The translations under genes were made by a program, and so were the position numbers. The notes under the pieces were generated by a model. The model had not been told where the DNA came from. It searched no databases and was given only the letters and a program-made list of their open reading frames with translations. From Mucilaginibacter flavus (GTDB lineage: Bacteria; Bacteroidota; Bacteroidia; Sphingobacteriales; Sphingobacteriaceae), in contig NZ_JAUFPS010000090.1 in assembly GCF_030409315.1 (NCBI RefSeq), forward strand, positions 1 to 57,498: DNA of 57,498 nucleotides. The letters are read 5' to 3'. Each line of letters opens with the position of its first letter. Position 1 is the first letter of the stretch. Positions 8,999 through 18,512 of the stretch are shown here, piece by piece.

Positions 8999-9006
8999 TA
9001 ATTTTG
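8999..9006 (+). promoter_or_regulatory. -7 promoter box of the OstA-like gene
   Basis: TAATTTTG on the plus strand matches TAnnTTTG and ends 5 nt before the GTG start at 9012. Confidence 0.6.
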
Positions 9007-9011
9007 CCGCA

Positions 9012-11579
9012 GTGAGAAAATATGTTTTAAGCCTTCTGTTATTGACTGTTGCGGCCACTGTTATGGGGCAAAAAAAGTCGATTGTAAATCTGATACAATC
9101 GGAAGTAAGCACCGTTACCAAAATTAACGGGCGCGATGTTATTAAAGTTTATAAGGGCGTTTTTAAACAGGATTATTCCATTCTGAGATCGGACAGCGCC
9201 TACTTTTATCCGCAGGATAACGCCTTTGATGCATTCAGCAATGTAAACATTAACCAGGGCGATACCCTGAACATTTATTCAGATAAGTTAAATTACAACG
9301 GCAATACCAAAATTGCCATCCTTACCAATAATGTAAGGATGATTGATAGGGACGCCATTCTTACTACCAATTATTTAACATACAACACCGCTACCCGCAT
9401 TGGCACTTACACAGGCGGCGGTAAGCTGGTAAATAAAGACAACGTGCTGGTGAGTAAAAACGGTTACTACTTTGCTCAATCGCGCGATTCTTATTTTAGG
9501 TACGATGTGGTTTTAACCACGGTTGATGCCATTATTAAAACCGATACCATGAAGTATAATACCGGCACCCGTATAGCATACTTTTATGGCCCTACCAATA
9601 TCTACGGCAAAAAAGATAAAGATACCCTGTATACCGAAAACGGACTTTATAATACGGTTGTTGAGCAGGCCTTTTTTGGTAAAAAAAATCAATATAAACA
9701 GGGTACAAAATCATTAAAGGGTGATAGCTTGTTTTACGATAAGCTGAAAGGATACGGCCGCGCGGTTAAAAACGTAACTTTTGCTGATAAGGAACAAAAG
9801 ATAACCATGAAGGGCGATTTAGCCACTTATTTCAGGGCAGATGAGCGCACCGTGGTTACCCAAAACGCTTACATGGTATTGGTTACTGAGCAAAAGGATA
9901 CCACCCAAACCGACTCGGTACAGCCTAAGCCTTTACCTGCTACAACGAAAGCTAAAAGCAAGGAAATGCAGGCACCGCCCAATACCATGAAAATAACCAA
10001 CATGGGCAATTTGGCCGGGCAGATAAAGCCAACAGGGATGGTAAGCAAAAAGGATTCAACCCGATTGGATTCGGTCGCGAGGAAAATATCATTAACCGAT
10101 AACATGGTAACGCCCGGCAAAATTAAAAGCATAACCGATTTAGCAAACATAGCCAGCCAGGTAAAGCCCAATTTAAGCAAGAAGGATTCTGCAAAATCAG
10201 ATTCGGCGGTTAAAAGTTTATCCAAGCAGGTCAAAAATATGAAGCCTGCCGATGCCGCAAGCAAAATAGGTAACCTGGCACAGGTTGCCGCGGCGGTTAA
10301 ACCGGGTACCAAAGGTTCAAATAATGTAAAAGCCCCGGCAGATACTACCAAACCTGCAAAAATGAAACGCGACTCGGTTTTCATGACGGCAGATACGCTG
10401 GAAACCTGGATTACAACCTACAAAGACCAGAAGATATACCAGGAAAAACAACGCCAGGCTTATGCCTATGTGCGGGATACATCGGCAGCGGCAAGGAAGC
10501 AGGTACTTGAAAATAAAAAGAATGATAAAAAACTGGTAGCCCACAGTCTTGTTATCCCCAGGGATACCTCTTATAGACATCCATTGTTTTTTGGTCCGCC
10601 TAAAAAGGTGCCGGTAGATTCGGCGCAGATCAAGAAGGATAAGCTTTCGGCGATAAGAAAAGCCAGGCAGGATAGTGTGCGGGCCGAAGAGTATAAACGC
10701 GACCCGGTATTTGCTCAGCCCGTGATAAACCTGAAAGATACCGCCCGTGTAAGGATCGTTTTAGCACACCATCATGCTAAAATATTTAAGTCGGATTTAC
10801 AGGGCAAAGCCGATTCTATATTTTACAGCAACAGCGACTCCACCATCAGGTGCTATGTAAAACCCATGTTTTGGACGCAGGGTTCACAGCTATCCGGCGA
10901 TACCATTTACGTGCAGATGAAGAACAAGAAAATGGACAATATGGAATTGTTCCCTTCGGCCTTTGTGGTAAATATAGAAAAAGAAGATTCGTTGCATTTT
11001 AACCAGATGGGGGGCAAAAAGATGCGTGGTTTCTTTAAAAACGACAAACTGGACAGACTGTTTACCGTAGGCAACGCCGAAAGTATTTACTTTAAGCGCG
11101 ATAGTGCCACCAATAGGGTGGAGGGCATGCAACGCTCGCTCAGCAGCCGTATGGTTGTTTCCTTTAAAGACAGCAAGCTGGTAAAAATCCGTTTTTTAAC
11201 CAAGCCCGAAAATCGCTACCTTCCTTTGAAAAAGGTTGTGGAGGATGATAAAATCCTTAAAGGCTTCATCTGGAAACCGAAAGACAGGCCGGTATCTAAA
11301 GAATCTATTATTCCATCACATAAAAAAACTTCGCCTATAAAGGCACCGGCTGTAAAAGGCAAACCGGGAGCATTACCAGGTAAATCTAACAAAGGTGCCG
11401 TGCCCGATAGTCTCAATAAAAAGCTCCCGCTAAAAATGGGGAAAGACAGCATGCTAAAGGTTGATACCGCAAGGCATCAAGGCCCTAAAGTTGGCAAAGA
11501 CACTGTTGCAAAACAGCCTGCCCAGGTAAAGGCTGTGAAGGATACTACTAAACAGGTTGTTAAAAAACAGGATAATTAA
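9012..11579 (+). CDS. OstA-like (LptA-type) envelope protein with a repeat-rich insertion
   Basis: The product is 855 aa with a Sec signal peptide (residues 1-19, LSLLLLTVAATVMG). Residues about 20-295 show the repeating beta-strand pattern of OstA/LptA-like domains, which in characterised systems bind lipopolysaccharide in transit to the outer membrane. A second OstA-like segment spans about 575-740. Between them lies a Lys/Ser/Asp/Pro-rich stretch with three imperfect copies of a module containing NLAGQIKP, LANIASQVKP and NLAQVAAAVKP. The C-terminus is basic and low in complexity. The start is GTG, because the signal peptide lies in this frame and no upstream ATG exists. Relatives are usually shorter, so the insertion is the unusual part. 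A role in LPS export is inferred from the family. Confidence 0.8.
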   Translation: MRKYVLSLLLLTVAATVMGQKKSIVNLIQSEVSTVTKINGRDVIKVYKGVFKQDYSILRSDSAYFYPQDNAFDAFSNVNINQGDTLNIYSDKLNYNGNTKIAILTNNVRMIDRDAILTTNYLTYNTATRIGTYTGGGKLVNKDNVLVSKNGYYFAQSRDSYFRYDVVLTTVDAIIKTDTMKYNTGTRIAYFYGPTNIYGKKDKDTLYTENGLYNTVVEQAFFGKKNQYKQGTKSLKGDSLFYDKLKGYGRAVKNVTFADKEQKITMKGDLATYFRADERTVVTQNAYMVLVTEQKDTTQTDSVQPKPLPATTKAKSKEMQAPPNTMKITNMGNLAGQIKPTGMVSKKDSTRLDSVARKISLTDNMVTPGKIKSITDLANIASQVKPNLSKKDSAKSDSAVKSLSKQVKNMKPADAASKIGNLAQVAAAVKPGTKGSNNVKAPADTTKPAKMKRDSVFMTADTLETWITTYKDQKIYQEKQRQAYAYVRDTSAAARKQVLENKKNDKKLVAHSLVIPRDTSYRHPLFFGPPKKVPVDSAQIKKDKLSAIRKARQDSVRAEEYKRDPVFAQPVINLKDTARVRIVLAHHHAKIFKSDLQGKADSIFYSNSDSTIRCYVKPMFWTQGSQLSGDTIYVQMKNKKMDNMELFPSAFVVNIEKEDSLHFNQMGGKKMRGFFKNDKLDRLFTVGNAESIYFKRDSATNRVEGMQRSLSSRMVVSFKDSKLVKIRFLTKPENRYLPLKKVVEDDKILKGFIWKPKDRPVSKESIIPSHKKTSPIKAPAVKGKPGALPGKSNKGAVPDSLNKKLPLKMGKDSMLKVDTARHQGPKVGKDTVAKQPAQVKAVKDTTKQVVKKQDN

Positions 11580-11660
11580 CCACATAACACTGTTTTATTT
11601 TCTGAATTGTGATTTCCATTTTCGGAGTTTGTAGATTTTTAAACTTAGTGTCCCCCGTGC

Positions 11661-12665
11661 TTATTCCACTCCAACTTTATTCAACTCACCAATCACCTCA
11701 GAGAAAAGCTCATAAGAGTGCAACCTTGCGGTCTGATCAAATATGTGCGATGTGGCCATAATTTCGTTAACGCCGGTATGTTCAACAAAAGTATCCAGCT
11801 TGGTTTTAAGTTTTTCTTTGCCGCCAATAAAGCTGTAGGCAAGCATCTGGTTAACGGCCTGTTCTTCTAACGGGTCCCAGGTCATGTCGTCTGTGGGTGG
11901 TTGTAGTAATTTGCGTTGGCCGGTGATAACGCCTATAAACAGTCGTTTTAAGGAGGTTGCCAGTTTCTCGGCTTCGTGGTCGGTATCGGCGGCAACTACG
12001 TTTACGCAAGCCATTACATAAGGCTCTGCCAGATGTTTGGATGGCCTGAATAGCCGGCGGTAAATTTCAATAGCCTCTAAAAAATGAGCAGGCGCAAAGT
12101 GGCTTGCAAAAGCATAAGGTAAACCCAATGCAGCCGCTACTCTGGCACTATCGGTACTTGAGCCTAATATCCATATAGGCACATCAAGCCCTTCGCCGGG
12201 GATTGCCCTTACTTTGGCACCGGCGTTCTCGGCCGAAAACAGGGTTTGCAGCTTTTGAATATCGGCAGGAAAATTATGTTGCTGGTAATAATTTTGACCC
12301 CTGATCTCCAAAGAGGTCAATTGATCTGAACCCGGTGCACGGCCCAAACCCAAATCAATACGATTTGGATAAAGCGAGGCCAGGGTTCCAAATTGTTCGG
12401 CTACAATCAACGGCGCGTGATTAGGGAGCATAATACCGCCCGAGCCAACGCGGATGGTAGAGGTACCACCAGCTATATAACCTATTAAAACAGCCGTTGC
12501 CGAACTTGCAACGCTGATCATATTATGATGTTCGGCCAGCCAGAAACGGCTATACCCTAATTTTTCTGCAGTTTTTGCAAGCTCCAGGCTGCGCGGAAAA
12601 GTATCAGCGGGAGTGTGGCCCTGTATTACAGTGGCCAAATCAAGAACAGAATATTTGATGTCCAT
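11661..12665 (-). CDS. LLM class flavin-dependent oxidoreductase
   Basis: This is a bacterial-luciferase-like monooxygenase of 334 aa with a TIM-barrel fold, expected to use reduced FMN/F420-type flavin. Family signatures include FWLAEHHNM near residue 45, VGSGGIMLPNHAPLIVAEQF and RIDLGLGRAPGSDQ. The ATG at 12665 is chosen over an in-frame TTG at 12671. An exact TAATTTTG box (12669-12676) ends 3 nt before this ATG. The start codon also lies inside one arm of a perfect 16-bp inverted repeat. The substrate is not predictable. The convergent neighbour is the OstA-like gene, 81 nt away. Confidence 0.9.
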   Translation of the reverse strand: MDIKYSVLDLATVIQGHTPADTFPRSLELAKTAEKLGYSRFWLAEHHNMISVASSATAVLIGYIAGGTSTIRVGSGGIMLPNHAPLIVAEQFGTLASLYPNRIDLGLGRAPGSDQLTSLEIRGQNYYQQHNFPADIQKLQTLFSAENAGAKVRAIPGEGLDVPIWILGSSTDSARVAAALGLPYAFASHFAPAHFLEAIEIYRRLFRPSKHLAEPYVMACVNVVAADTDHEAEKLATSLKRLFIGVITGQRKLLQPPTDDMTWDPLEEQAVNQMLAYSFIGGKEKLKTKLDTFVEHTGVNEIMATSHIFDQTARLHSYELFSEVIGELNKVGVE

Positions 12666-12703
12666 AATCAAAATTAATACGAATCAATTTGATTATGGAC
12701 ATC
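12657..12703. promoter_or_regulatory. Perfect 16-bp inverted repeat spanning the LLM start codon and promoter box
   Basis: GATGTCCATAATCAAA (12657-12672) and TTTGATTATGGACATC (12688-12703) are perfect inverted repeats 15 nt apart. The -7 box TAATTTTG (minus, 12669-12676) overlaps the edge of the first arm and extends into the spacer; the first arm also contains the ATG. It could be an operator, or an RNA hairpin hiding the start codon if transcription begins further upstream. Confidence 0.6.
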
Positions 12704-12737
12704 GCGGCCGTTATATGACACCCAATCCATAATGTTA

Positions 12738-12757
12738 GCAAAGAGCTGTTTTACAGC
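12738..12757 (-). terminator. Weak hairpin after the GH127 gene
   Basis: On the minus strand GGCTGT/ACAGCT forms a short stem with a 3-nt loop, followed by TTTGC, just after the GH127 stop codon. The stem is short, so termination is only suggested. Confidence 0.35.
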
Positions 12758-12766
12758 CGCCTTAAA

Positions 12767-15136
12767 TTAGTTTTTTACAATCCGGCTGCCGTAAACAGGA
12801 CCAGCGCTATTGTCCTTTTTAGGTAATAGTTTGATAACAACCTTTTGCTTTCCCTTGGTTAGTTCAATGGGCAGGGTATAACTGATATCGTAAAAACGGC
12901 TTTCTTTGTATTGGTTTAAATCTTCGGTAGCCAGTTTTATGCCATCAACCATAATATCAAACACCCGGCCGCGGTTGTCCATACCCCAATAGGTATTGAT
13001 AAGTGTGTTTTGACCGTTGGCATCAACCTTCATATCATATTGCAGGTACCCGCCATTTTCTGTCGACCGCCATTTCTTTTGGTGATCCTCGCCGGTTGTA
13101 GCGTTCTCGCTTACAAAATTATGGTCACGCTCGGGCTGCATTTCGCCGGTGCGCAAAATATCCATGGTGCGGGCTTCCAGTTCCTGTTGTTTTTTGCGTT
13201 GCTCGTCGTAGGCTTTTTGCTGCACTACCCAGGCATCAGGCGTAAAAACATCCCAGTAAACCGAGTAATATTCGTTTTTGGTTTGATTGAAAGGAATCAA
13301 CGTTACCTCGTTAGGTTTTGAAATGCCGTTAGCGCTAAAGCTCAGCCGTTTTTTATCAACCATTTGCAGCCATTTGTTGGGGTCGGTTTCGCTGGTAACA
13401 AAAACGGGTACACCTTTAAGCGGATCGGGCTCAGTATTGCCCAAAACGCCCGCTAACAATACCGGGCCGTAAAATACCGCGCGCCTGTTGGCATTATCAG
13501 GCATGGCTTCGGTGTAAAGGCTTTCTGGGGTGGTTAGTGTTATTTTATCGTTGTTTTTCCATTTGCGGTTTAAAACAAGGTAGCCCTGCGCGTCAATTAC
13601 AACAGGCTGTGTTTTACCGTTTATACTGATGCTTACATTACCGGCCCATTTTGGTTTACGGATGCGGACAGCGAACGCTACCGGTTTTTTACTGTTGATG
13701 GTAAATGTGCTTAGGTCTGATGATGGCAGGCTACTTTGCTGCGTTACCGAAATTCCTTTATCGGCCCATTTTAATACCGATGGAATAAACAGGTTAACAT
13801 ATAGGCTTCCATCCGCACCGCGGAAGTAAATGTTTTCGTTATACTTTACATGGTTTTCCATGCCAGTGCCTACGCAACAGGTGAAATCATCAAATGGGGT
13901 GCTATAGCTTTTTTTGCCGCCCATGCGCAAGGGTACAAAATAACATACCATACCTGTTTCATGGTTTTGCGATGCCAGGATGTGGTTGTATAAAGCCTTC
14001 TCATAATAATCCATCAACATGGCCGATGGCTGCACCGCAAATAAATGCCTGGTTAACTTTAGCATGTTATAGGTATTGCAGGTTTCGGTAGTGTTTTCGG
14101 TAAGGCGGTCGTTTAGTTTACGGGGTTCGCTCAGGTATTCGTAATTGCTGTTACCACCGGTAGCATAGGAGTGATCGTTGGTAACGGTTTGCCAAAAGAA
14201 ACCTGCAATGGCCTGGTCTTTTTTATCGCCGGTAAGTTCATAACGGCGCGCGCTGGCAATTATTTTGGGGATCTGGGTGTTAGAGTGTTTACCCGGCAAA
14301 ATATCTTTACCCTCGGCCAGCGGATCAAGGATGCGCTTGTCATAAAATTTGTAAGATAGATCGAGGTATTTTTTATTGCCGGTAAAAGCGTACAGGTTAA
14401 CCAGGGTTTCGGCCATGCCGCCGTATTCGCAAAGCAGCATTTTTTGCAGTTTTTCGTCATCAAGGTTTTTGATGGTTTCGCCTGTCCAGTTGGCCATGCC
14501 TTCGCAAATTTTCAGGGCCTGGGTATTGTTGGTATATAAATAGGCATCAACTAAACCGGCCATTACTTTATGTACCGTATACCAGGGCGACCAGCCGCCA
14601 TTGAGATCAAAACCATGTGAGCGGATTTCGCCTTTGGCCACTTCGGCCCACAGGGTATCCTCTTTAGGGATAGCGCCAACATAGCCTGTTTTGCGGGCTA
14701 CCTGGCATTCGCCCAATTCGGCAACAATATAGTTTACACGTTTTAAAAACTCGGGGTTGCGGGTAGATGCATAATGCATGGATATTGCCGATAGGTAGTG
14801 ACCAAGCGTATGCCCTGCCACACCCGACGATTCCCAGCCCTCATACATTTTGCCTTTTGCTTTTAAACCAGAATGGGAACGGAAGGCTGATAGCAACCTG
14901 TCTGGTTCTATCGTTAACAAATAAGCCTCATCTACCCGCATGGCTTGTTTAAACGGGCTTTCGAGCAGGCTTACATCCTTCAGATCAAAGCTATATGCTT
15001 TAATAGGTGTAGCATAAGCTACTTTTACCCTTTTATCCTGCCACTCGGGCACATATGATTGCGCCTTTACAGCCTGCACTCCCAACAGACCAGCTACCGC
15101 GCAAGCTGTTATTTTAAAATACTGATTTACCGACAT
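12767..15136 (-). CDS. Secreted GH127 beta-L-arabinofuranosidase
   Basis: This 789-residue enzyme has an N-terminal signal peptide (about residues 1-25, ending VQAVKAQ) and a GH127 (old DUF1680) catalytic domain. Characterised GH127 enzymes use a zinc-bound Glu-Cys-Cys-Cys site to remove beta-L-arabinofuranose, for example from hydroxyproline-linked arabino-oligosaccharides of extensin. The same residues are visible here: E351 and C353 in TTETCNTYN, and C420/C421 in FTCCVGTGMENH. The C-terminal 250 residues form accessory beta domains. It is transcribed divergently from a SusC gene 327 nt away, which may share its regulation. Specificity within GH127 is not certain. Confidence 0.9.
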   Translation of the reverse strand: MSVNQYFKITACAVAGLLGVQAVKAQSYVPEWQDKRVKVAYATPIKAYSFDLKDVSLLESPFKQAMRVDEAYLLTIEPDRLLSAFRSHSGLKAKGKMYEGWESSGVAGHTLGHYLSAISMHYASTRNPEFLKRVNYIVAELGECQVARKTGYVGAIPKEDTLWAEVAKGEIRSHGFDLNGGWSPWYTVHKVMAGLVDAYLYTNNTQALKICEGMANWTGETIKNLDDEKLQKMLLCEYGGMAETLVNLYAFTGNKKYLDLSYKFYDKRILDPLAEGKDILPGKHSNTQIPKIIASARRYELTGDKKDQAIAGFFWQTVTNDHSYATGGNSNYEYLSEPRKLNDRLTENTTETCNTYNMLKLTRHLFAVQPSAMLMDYYEKALYNHILASQNHETGMVCYFVPLRMGGKKSYSTPFDDFTCCVGTGMENHVKYNENIYFRGADGSLYVNLFIPSVLKWADKGISVTQQSSLPSSDLSTFTINSKKPVAFAVRIRKPKWAGNVSISINGKTQPVVIDAQGYLVLNRKWKNNDKITLTTPESLYTEAMPDNANRRAVFYGPVLLAGVLGNTEPDPLKGVPVFVTSETDPNKWLQMVDKKRLSFSANGISKPNEVTLIPFNQTKNEYYSVYWDVFTPDAWVVQQKAYDEQRKKQQELEARTMDILRTGEMQPERDHNFVSENATTGEDHQKKWRSTENGGYLQYDMKVDANGQNTLINTYWGMDNRGRVFDIMVDGIKLATEDLNQYKESRFYDISYTLPIELTKGKQKVVIKLLPKKDNSAGPVYGSRIVKN

Positions 15137-15463
15137 ACCTTTTTTACTACTATGGTTTCAAGTTATAAAATTAGCGGTACGTGTTTAATAATGAGTAGTA
15201 ATAATTTGCCGGTTATACCCATATTTTATCCGGTTTTATAAAAATGCTTTAAAAAGGCTGTTAAATAATGGTATATGCTGATGTGGTGGGCCCACCTATT
15301 TTATATAAGCATCATTATTAATTAACACCATTGTAACAACAAAGTTAATATCCGGCAAGCTTTGGCAAGTTTTTGATAAAATGGAAAAGCAGGGGCAAAT
15401 AGATTTACATATCTGAAAATCAGAGACGTGAATGATAAAATTTTTAACCCCAACAATTAGTTT
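15137..15463. other. Divergent promoter region of the GH127 and first SusC genes
   Basis: This 327-nt AT-rich region has no ORF. A near-consensus TAATTTTA (minus strand, around 15157-15166) could serve the GH127 gene. I see no exact TAnnTTTG box for the SusC gene and no palindromic operator. Confidence 0.5.
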
Positions 15464-18400
15464 ATGAAGCTAAAGCGACTATTCAAAAAGTTCATTTTAT
15501 CTTTAACTTGTATGGTGCTGTTTTGCGCGGTTACGCAGGCGCAAACCACCGTATTAAAAGGAAAAGTATCAGATGATAAAGGTTTTCCCCTCCCCGGTGT
15601 AACCGTACGCCTTAAAGGCACCAATAAAGGTGTAAGTACCGATCTTAATGGTAAATATACTATTAGCTACCCCGGCACCGGCGTAATCAGTTTTTCGGCT
15701 ATTGGTTATACTTCAAAAGAAGTTAAACTAACGGGCCAAACTGAAATTGACGCGGTTTTGGCCGAAGACAATAAAACCCTTAGCGAGGTTGTAGTAACGG
15801 CCCTTGGTATTAAGCGCGACAAACGTGTGCTTACCTACAGCAGCCAGGAAGTAAAAGGCAGCGAGTTGGTACAGGGCAAAGATCCAAACATTGTTAACGA
15901 TATTGCCGGTAAGGTATCTGGCGTACAAATTACCAGTTCATCGGGCAATCCTGGTAGCTCAACCCGTATTGTGATCAGGGGCGCGTCGTCATTTTATGGC
16001 GATAATAACGCTCTGATGGTTATTGACGGTATCCCGGTTGATAACAGCGAAACAGGTAACCTAAACTCGGGCCCGGGTACAAGCCGTATTGCCGATTTAG
16101 ACCCCAACATTGTTGAAAACATCAACGTGTTGAAAGGCGCGGCTGCCACTGCATTGTATGGTTCGTTAGGAGCCAATGGTGTTATTATCATTACTACTAA
16201 AACAGGGTCTGCAAACAAAAAGCCTACTATTAATTTTTCGTCAGATCTTTCGTTTGAGAACCCTTTGCTGCCGCAAATACAAAGCAAATACGCGCAAGGT
16301 ACAAACGGCATTTATTACGATGGTGTTACCAAAAAAACAAGTACCTCATGGGGCCCTTTAATGGATACCCTTAAAATAAACGGACAGGCAGCTAAAAAAT
16401 ATAACCAGTCTGATTTGTTTTTCAGAACAGGTCATACCTATAATAACGTAGTAAGTATTAATGGCGGTGGTCCGGCTTCCAATTATTATGTATCGTACTC
16501 AAACTTTAACCAGCAGGGTACAGTGCCAACAACATCATTTATCCGTAACAGCATCTTTGCCAAATACGGCGCGCAGATACTGCCCAACTTAACTACTACT
16601 TTCCAGTTAAATTATACCAATTCGCAAAATCACCGCCTGCCTGAAGGCTACGCGCTGGAAAGCCCGGTATGGACTATTTTTACCGCCCCTATATCATACA
16701 ACCTGCAACCTTATGAAAATGCCGATGGAACACAACGACTTTACCGTTACTCACGCAACAACCCTTATTGGGTGCTAAATAATATCTCCAATACATCGGC
16801 CATAAACCGGTTTATGCCAACTTTTACCGCCGATTATAAGCCTTTAAAATGGATTACCATTACAGAGCGTTTTGGTGCCGATGTTTATACCGAACAGGAT
16901 AATTACCACGAATCGGCGCAATCGGTATCTAACCCCAACGGGCGTATTGTGGTGAACAATGCCAATTTCAGGCAGATCAATAACGATTTGATTGTGAGCG
17001 CTAATCACCAGTTTGGCGATTTTAACATCGATGCTATATTGGGTAACAACATATTTTCGCAGTATACCGAAGATTCTTACGCCAACGGTGTCGGTCTTTC
17101 GGTGGCCGATTTGAATAACATCAGTTCTGCTTCAACTGTAAGTTATTCGGAAAGCCACGCGCTTATCCGCAGAATAGGGTTTTATCTGCAAACCAATATC
17201 GACTACAAAAAATTCCTTGTATTATCATTAACCGGCAGGTATGATGGCAGCTCGGTATTATCAACCTCCCATAACTTTTATCCATACGGATCTGCCGCGG
17301 GTAGCTTCATTTTCTCGGAGTTTTTCTCAAAAGATTTCCAGGATATTATGAACCTGGGTAAACTACGTGTATCATACGCTACGGTAGGTGGCAGTAACGT
17401 AGGCGCATATTCGCTTACTACGCCTTACTATAGCCAAACCATCCGTAATATCACCTTCCCATACCAGGGACAATCGGGCTTTTTGTTGAGTTCAACATTG
17501 GGTAACCCGTTCCTGAAAAACGAAAGGATCAACGAGTTTGAGGCAGGTTTTGAAACAGGTTTCTTTAATAACCGCATCAGCCTGGAGGCATCTTATTTTG
17601 CCAAAAAAACAGTTGATGGTATTATTCCCGGTGTAAGTATCGCGCCATCAACCGGCTATAGCGGTACTACGGTAAATACCGGCGTAATGCAAAATAAGGG
17701 TGTGGAGTTATTGTTATCTGTAGTGCCGGTTAAAAGCAGGGATTTTACCTGGAACATGACCGTAAACTTTACCCGCACCCGCAACAAAGTGTTAAACCTT
17801 TACGGCGATTTGCAGCAATTGGGTAACGGCTTTACATCGCTTATTGTAGGGCAGCCTTATGGCATTATTTATGGTACCCGTTATGCCCGTAACGCGGCAG
17901 GCAAATTATTAATTGGCGACGATGGCTTGCCTTATGCCGATGCAACACAGGGCATAATTGGCAACACCAACCCTAAATGGACTGGCGGAGTTACCAATAC
18001 TTTAAAATACAAACAGTTGAGCCTTAGCTTCTTTTTTGACGTGAAAAAAGGTGGCGATATACAGAACAACGTAGACGGTTACGGCTATTTTTACGGCACA
18101 CCAAAGGTTACCGAAAACCGTGGGCCAAGGGTTGTTGATGGTGTAAATGCCACAACCGGTTTGCCAAATACCGTATCTGTTAGTGGCCAGGCCTACTATC
18201 AGCGCATAAACGGTATTACCGAATCTGTGATACAGGATGGTACCTATCTTAAACTGCGCAACGTAAGTTTGGGTTACAGCTTAACACCATCATGGTTAAA
18301 GGGCAGTCCGTTTAAAACAGTTAATTTAAGTGTAACCGGTCGCAATTTGTGGATCTACGCGCCACACTTTACCGGCGGCGATCCGGAAGTAAGTTCATTT

Positions 18401-18487
18401 GGAGCCTCAAACGGCTCGCAGGGGATCTATTCATTCTCAACCCCAACCTCCAGATCATTTGACCTTAGTTTAAAACTCACACTTTAA
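15464..18487 (+). CDS. SusC/RagA TonB-linked outer-membrane transporter (pair 1)
   Basis: This 1007-residue protein has a signal peptide (ending VTQAQ at residue 27). A CarboxypepD_reg-like domain follows (about 30-105, VSDDKGFPLPGVTVRLKGT). A TonB plug domain spans about 115-250 and contains LSEVVVTALGIKRDKR, VMVIDGIPVDN-type and VIIITTKTG motifs. The rest is a 22-strand beta barrel ending in the terminal strand SFDLSLKLTL. With its SusD partner 25 nt downstream it should import oligomers across the outer membrane, powered by TonB. There is no STN domain, so sigma/anti-sigma signalling is unlikely. The substrate is not determinable; the nearest enzyme is the divergent GH127. Confidence 0.93.
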   Translation: MKLKRLFKKFILSLTCMVLFCAVTQAQTTVLKGKVSDDKGFPLPGVTVRLKGTNKGVSTDLNGKYTISYPGTGVISFSAIGYTSKEVKLTGQTEIDAVLAEDNKTLSEVVVTALGIKRDKRVLTYSSQEVKGSELVQGKDPNIVNDIAGKVSGVQITSSSGNPGSSTRIVIRGASSFYGDNNALMVIDGIPVDNSETGNLNSGPGTSRIADLDPNIVENINVLKGAAATALYGSLGANGVIIITTKTGSANKKPTINFSSDLSFENPLLPQIQSKYAQGTNGIYYDGVTKKTSTSWGPLMDTLKINGQAAKKYNQSDLFFRTGHTYNNVVSINGGGPASNYYVSYSNFNQQGTVPTTSFIRNSIFAKYGAQILPNLTTTFQLNYTNSQNHRLPEGYALESPVWTIFTAPISYNLQPYENADGTQRLYRYSRNNPYWVLNNISNTSAINRFMPTFTADYKPLKWITITERFGADVYTEQDNYHESAQSVSNPNGRIVVNNANFRQINNDLIVSANHQFGDFNIDAILGNNIFSQYTEDSYANGVGLSVADLNNISSASTVSYSESHALIRRIGFYLQTNIDYKKFLVLSLTGRYDGSSVLSTSHNFYPYGSAAGSFIFSEFFSKDFQDIMNLGKLRVSYATVGGSNVGAYSLTTPYYSQTIRNITFPYQGQSGFLLSSTLGNPFLKNERINEFEAGFETGFFNNRISLEASYFAKKTVDGIIPGVSIAPSTGYSGTTVNTGVMQNKGVELLLSVVPVKSRDFTWNMTVNFTRTRNKVLNLYGDLQQLGNGFTSLIVGQPYGIIYGTRYARNAAGKLLIGDDGLPYADATQGIIGNTNPKWTGGVTNTLKYKQLSLSFFFDVKKGGDIQNNVDGYGYFYGTPKVTENRGPRVVDGVNATTGLPNTVSVSGQAYYQRINGITESVIQDGTYLKLRNVSLGYSLTPSWLKGSPFKTVNLSVTGRNLWIYAPHFTGGDPEVSSFGASNGSQGIYSFSTPTSRSFDLSLKLTL

Positions 18488-18512
18488 TTATCATTTATCA
18501 AACAAAAATATC

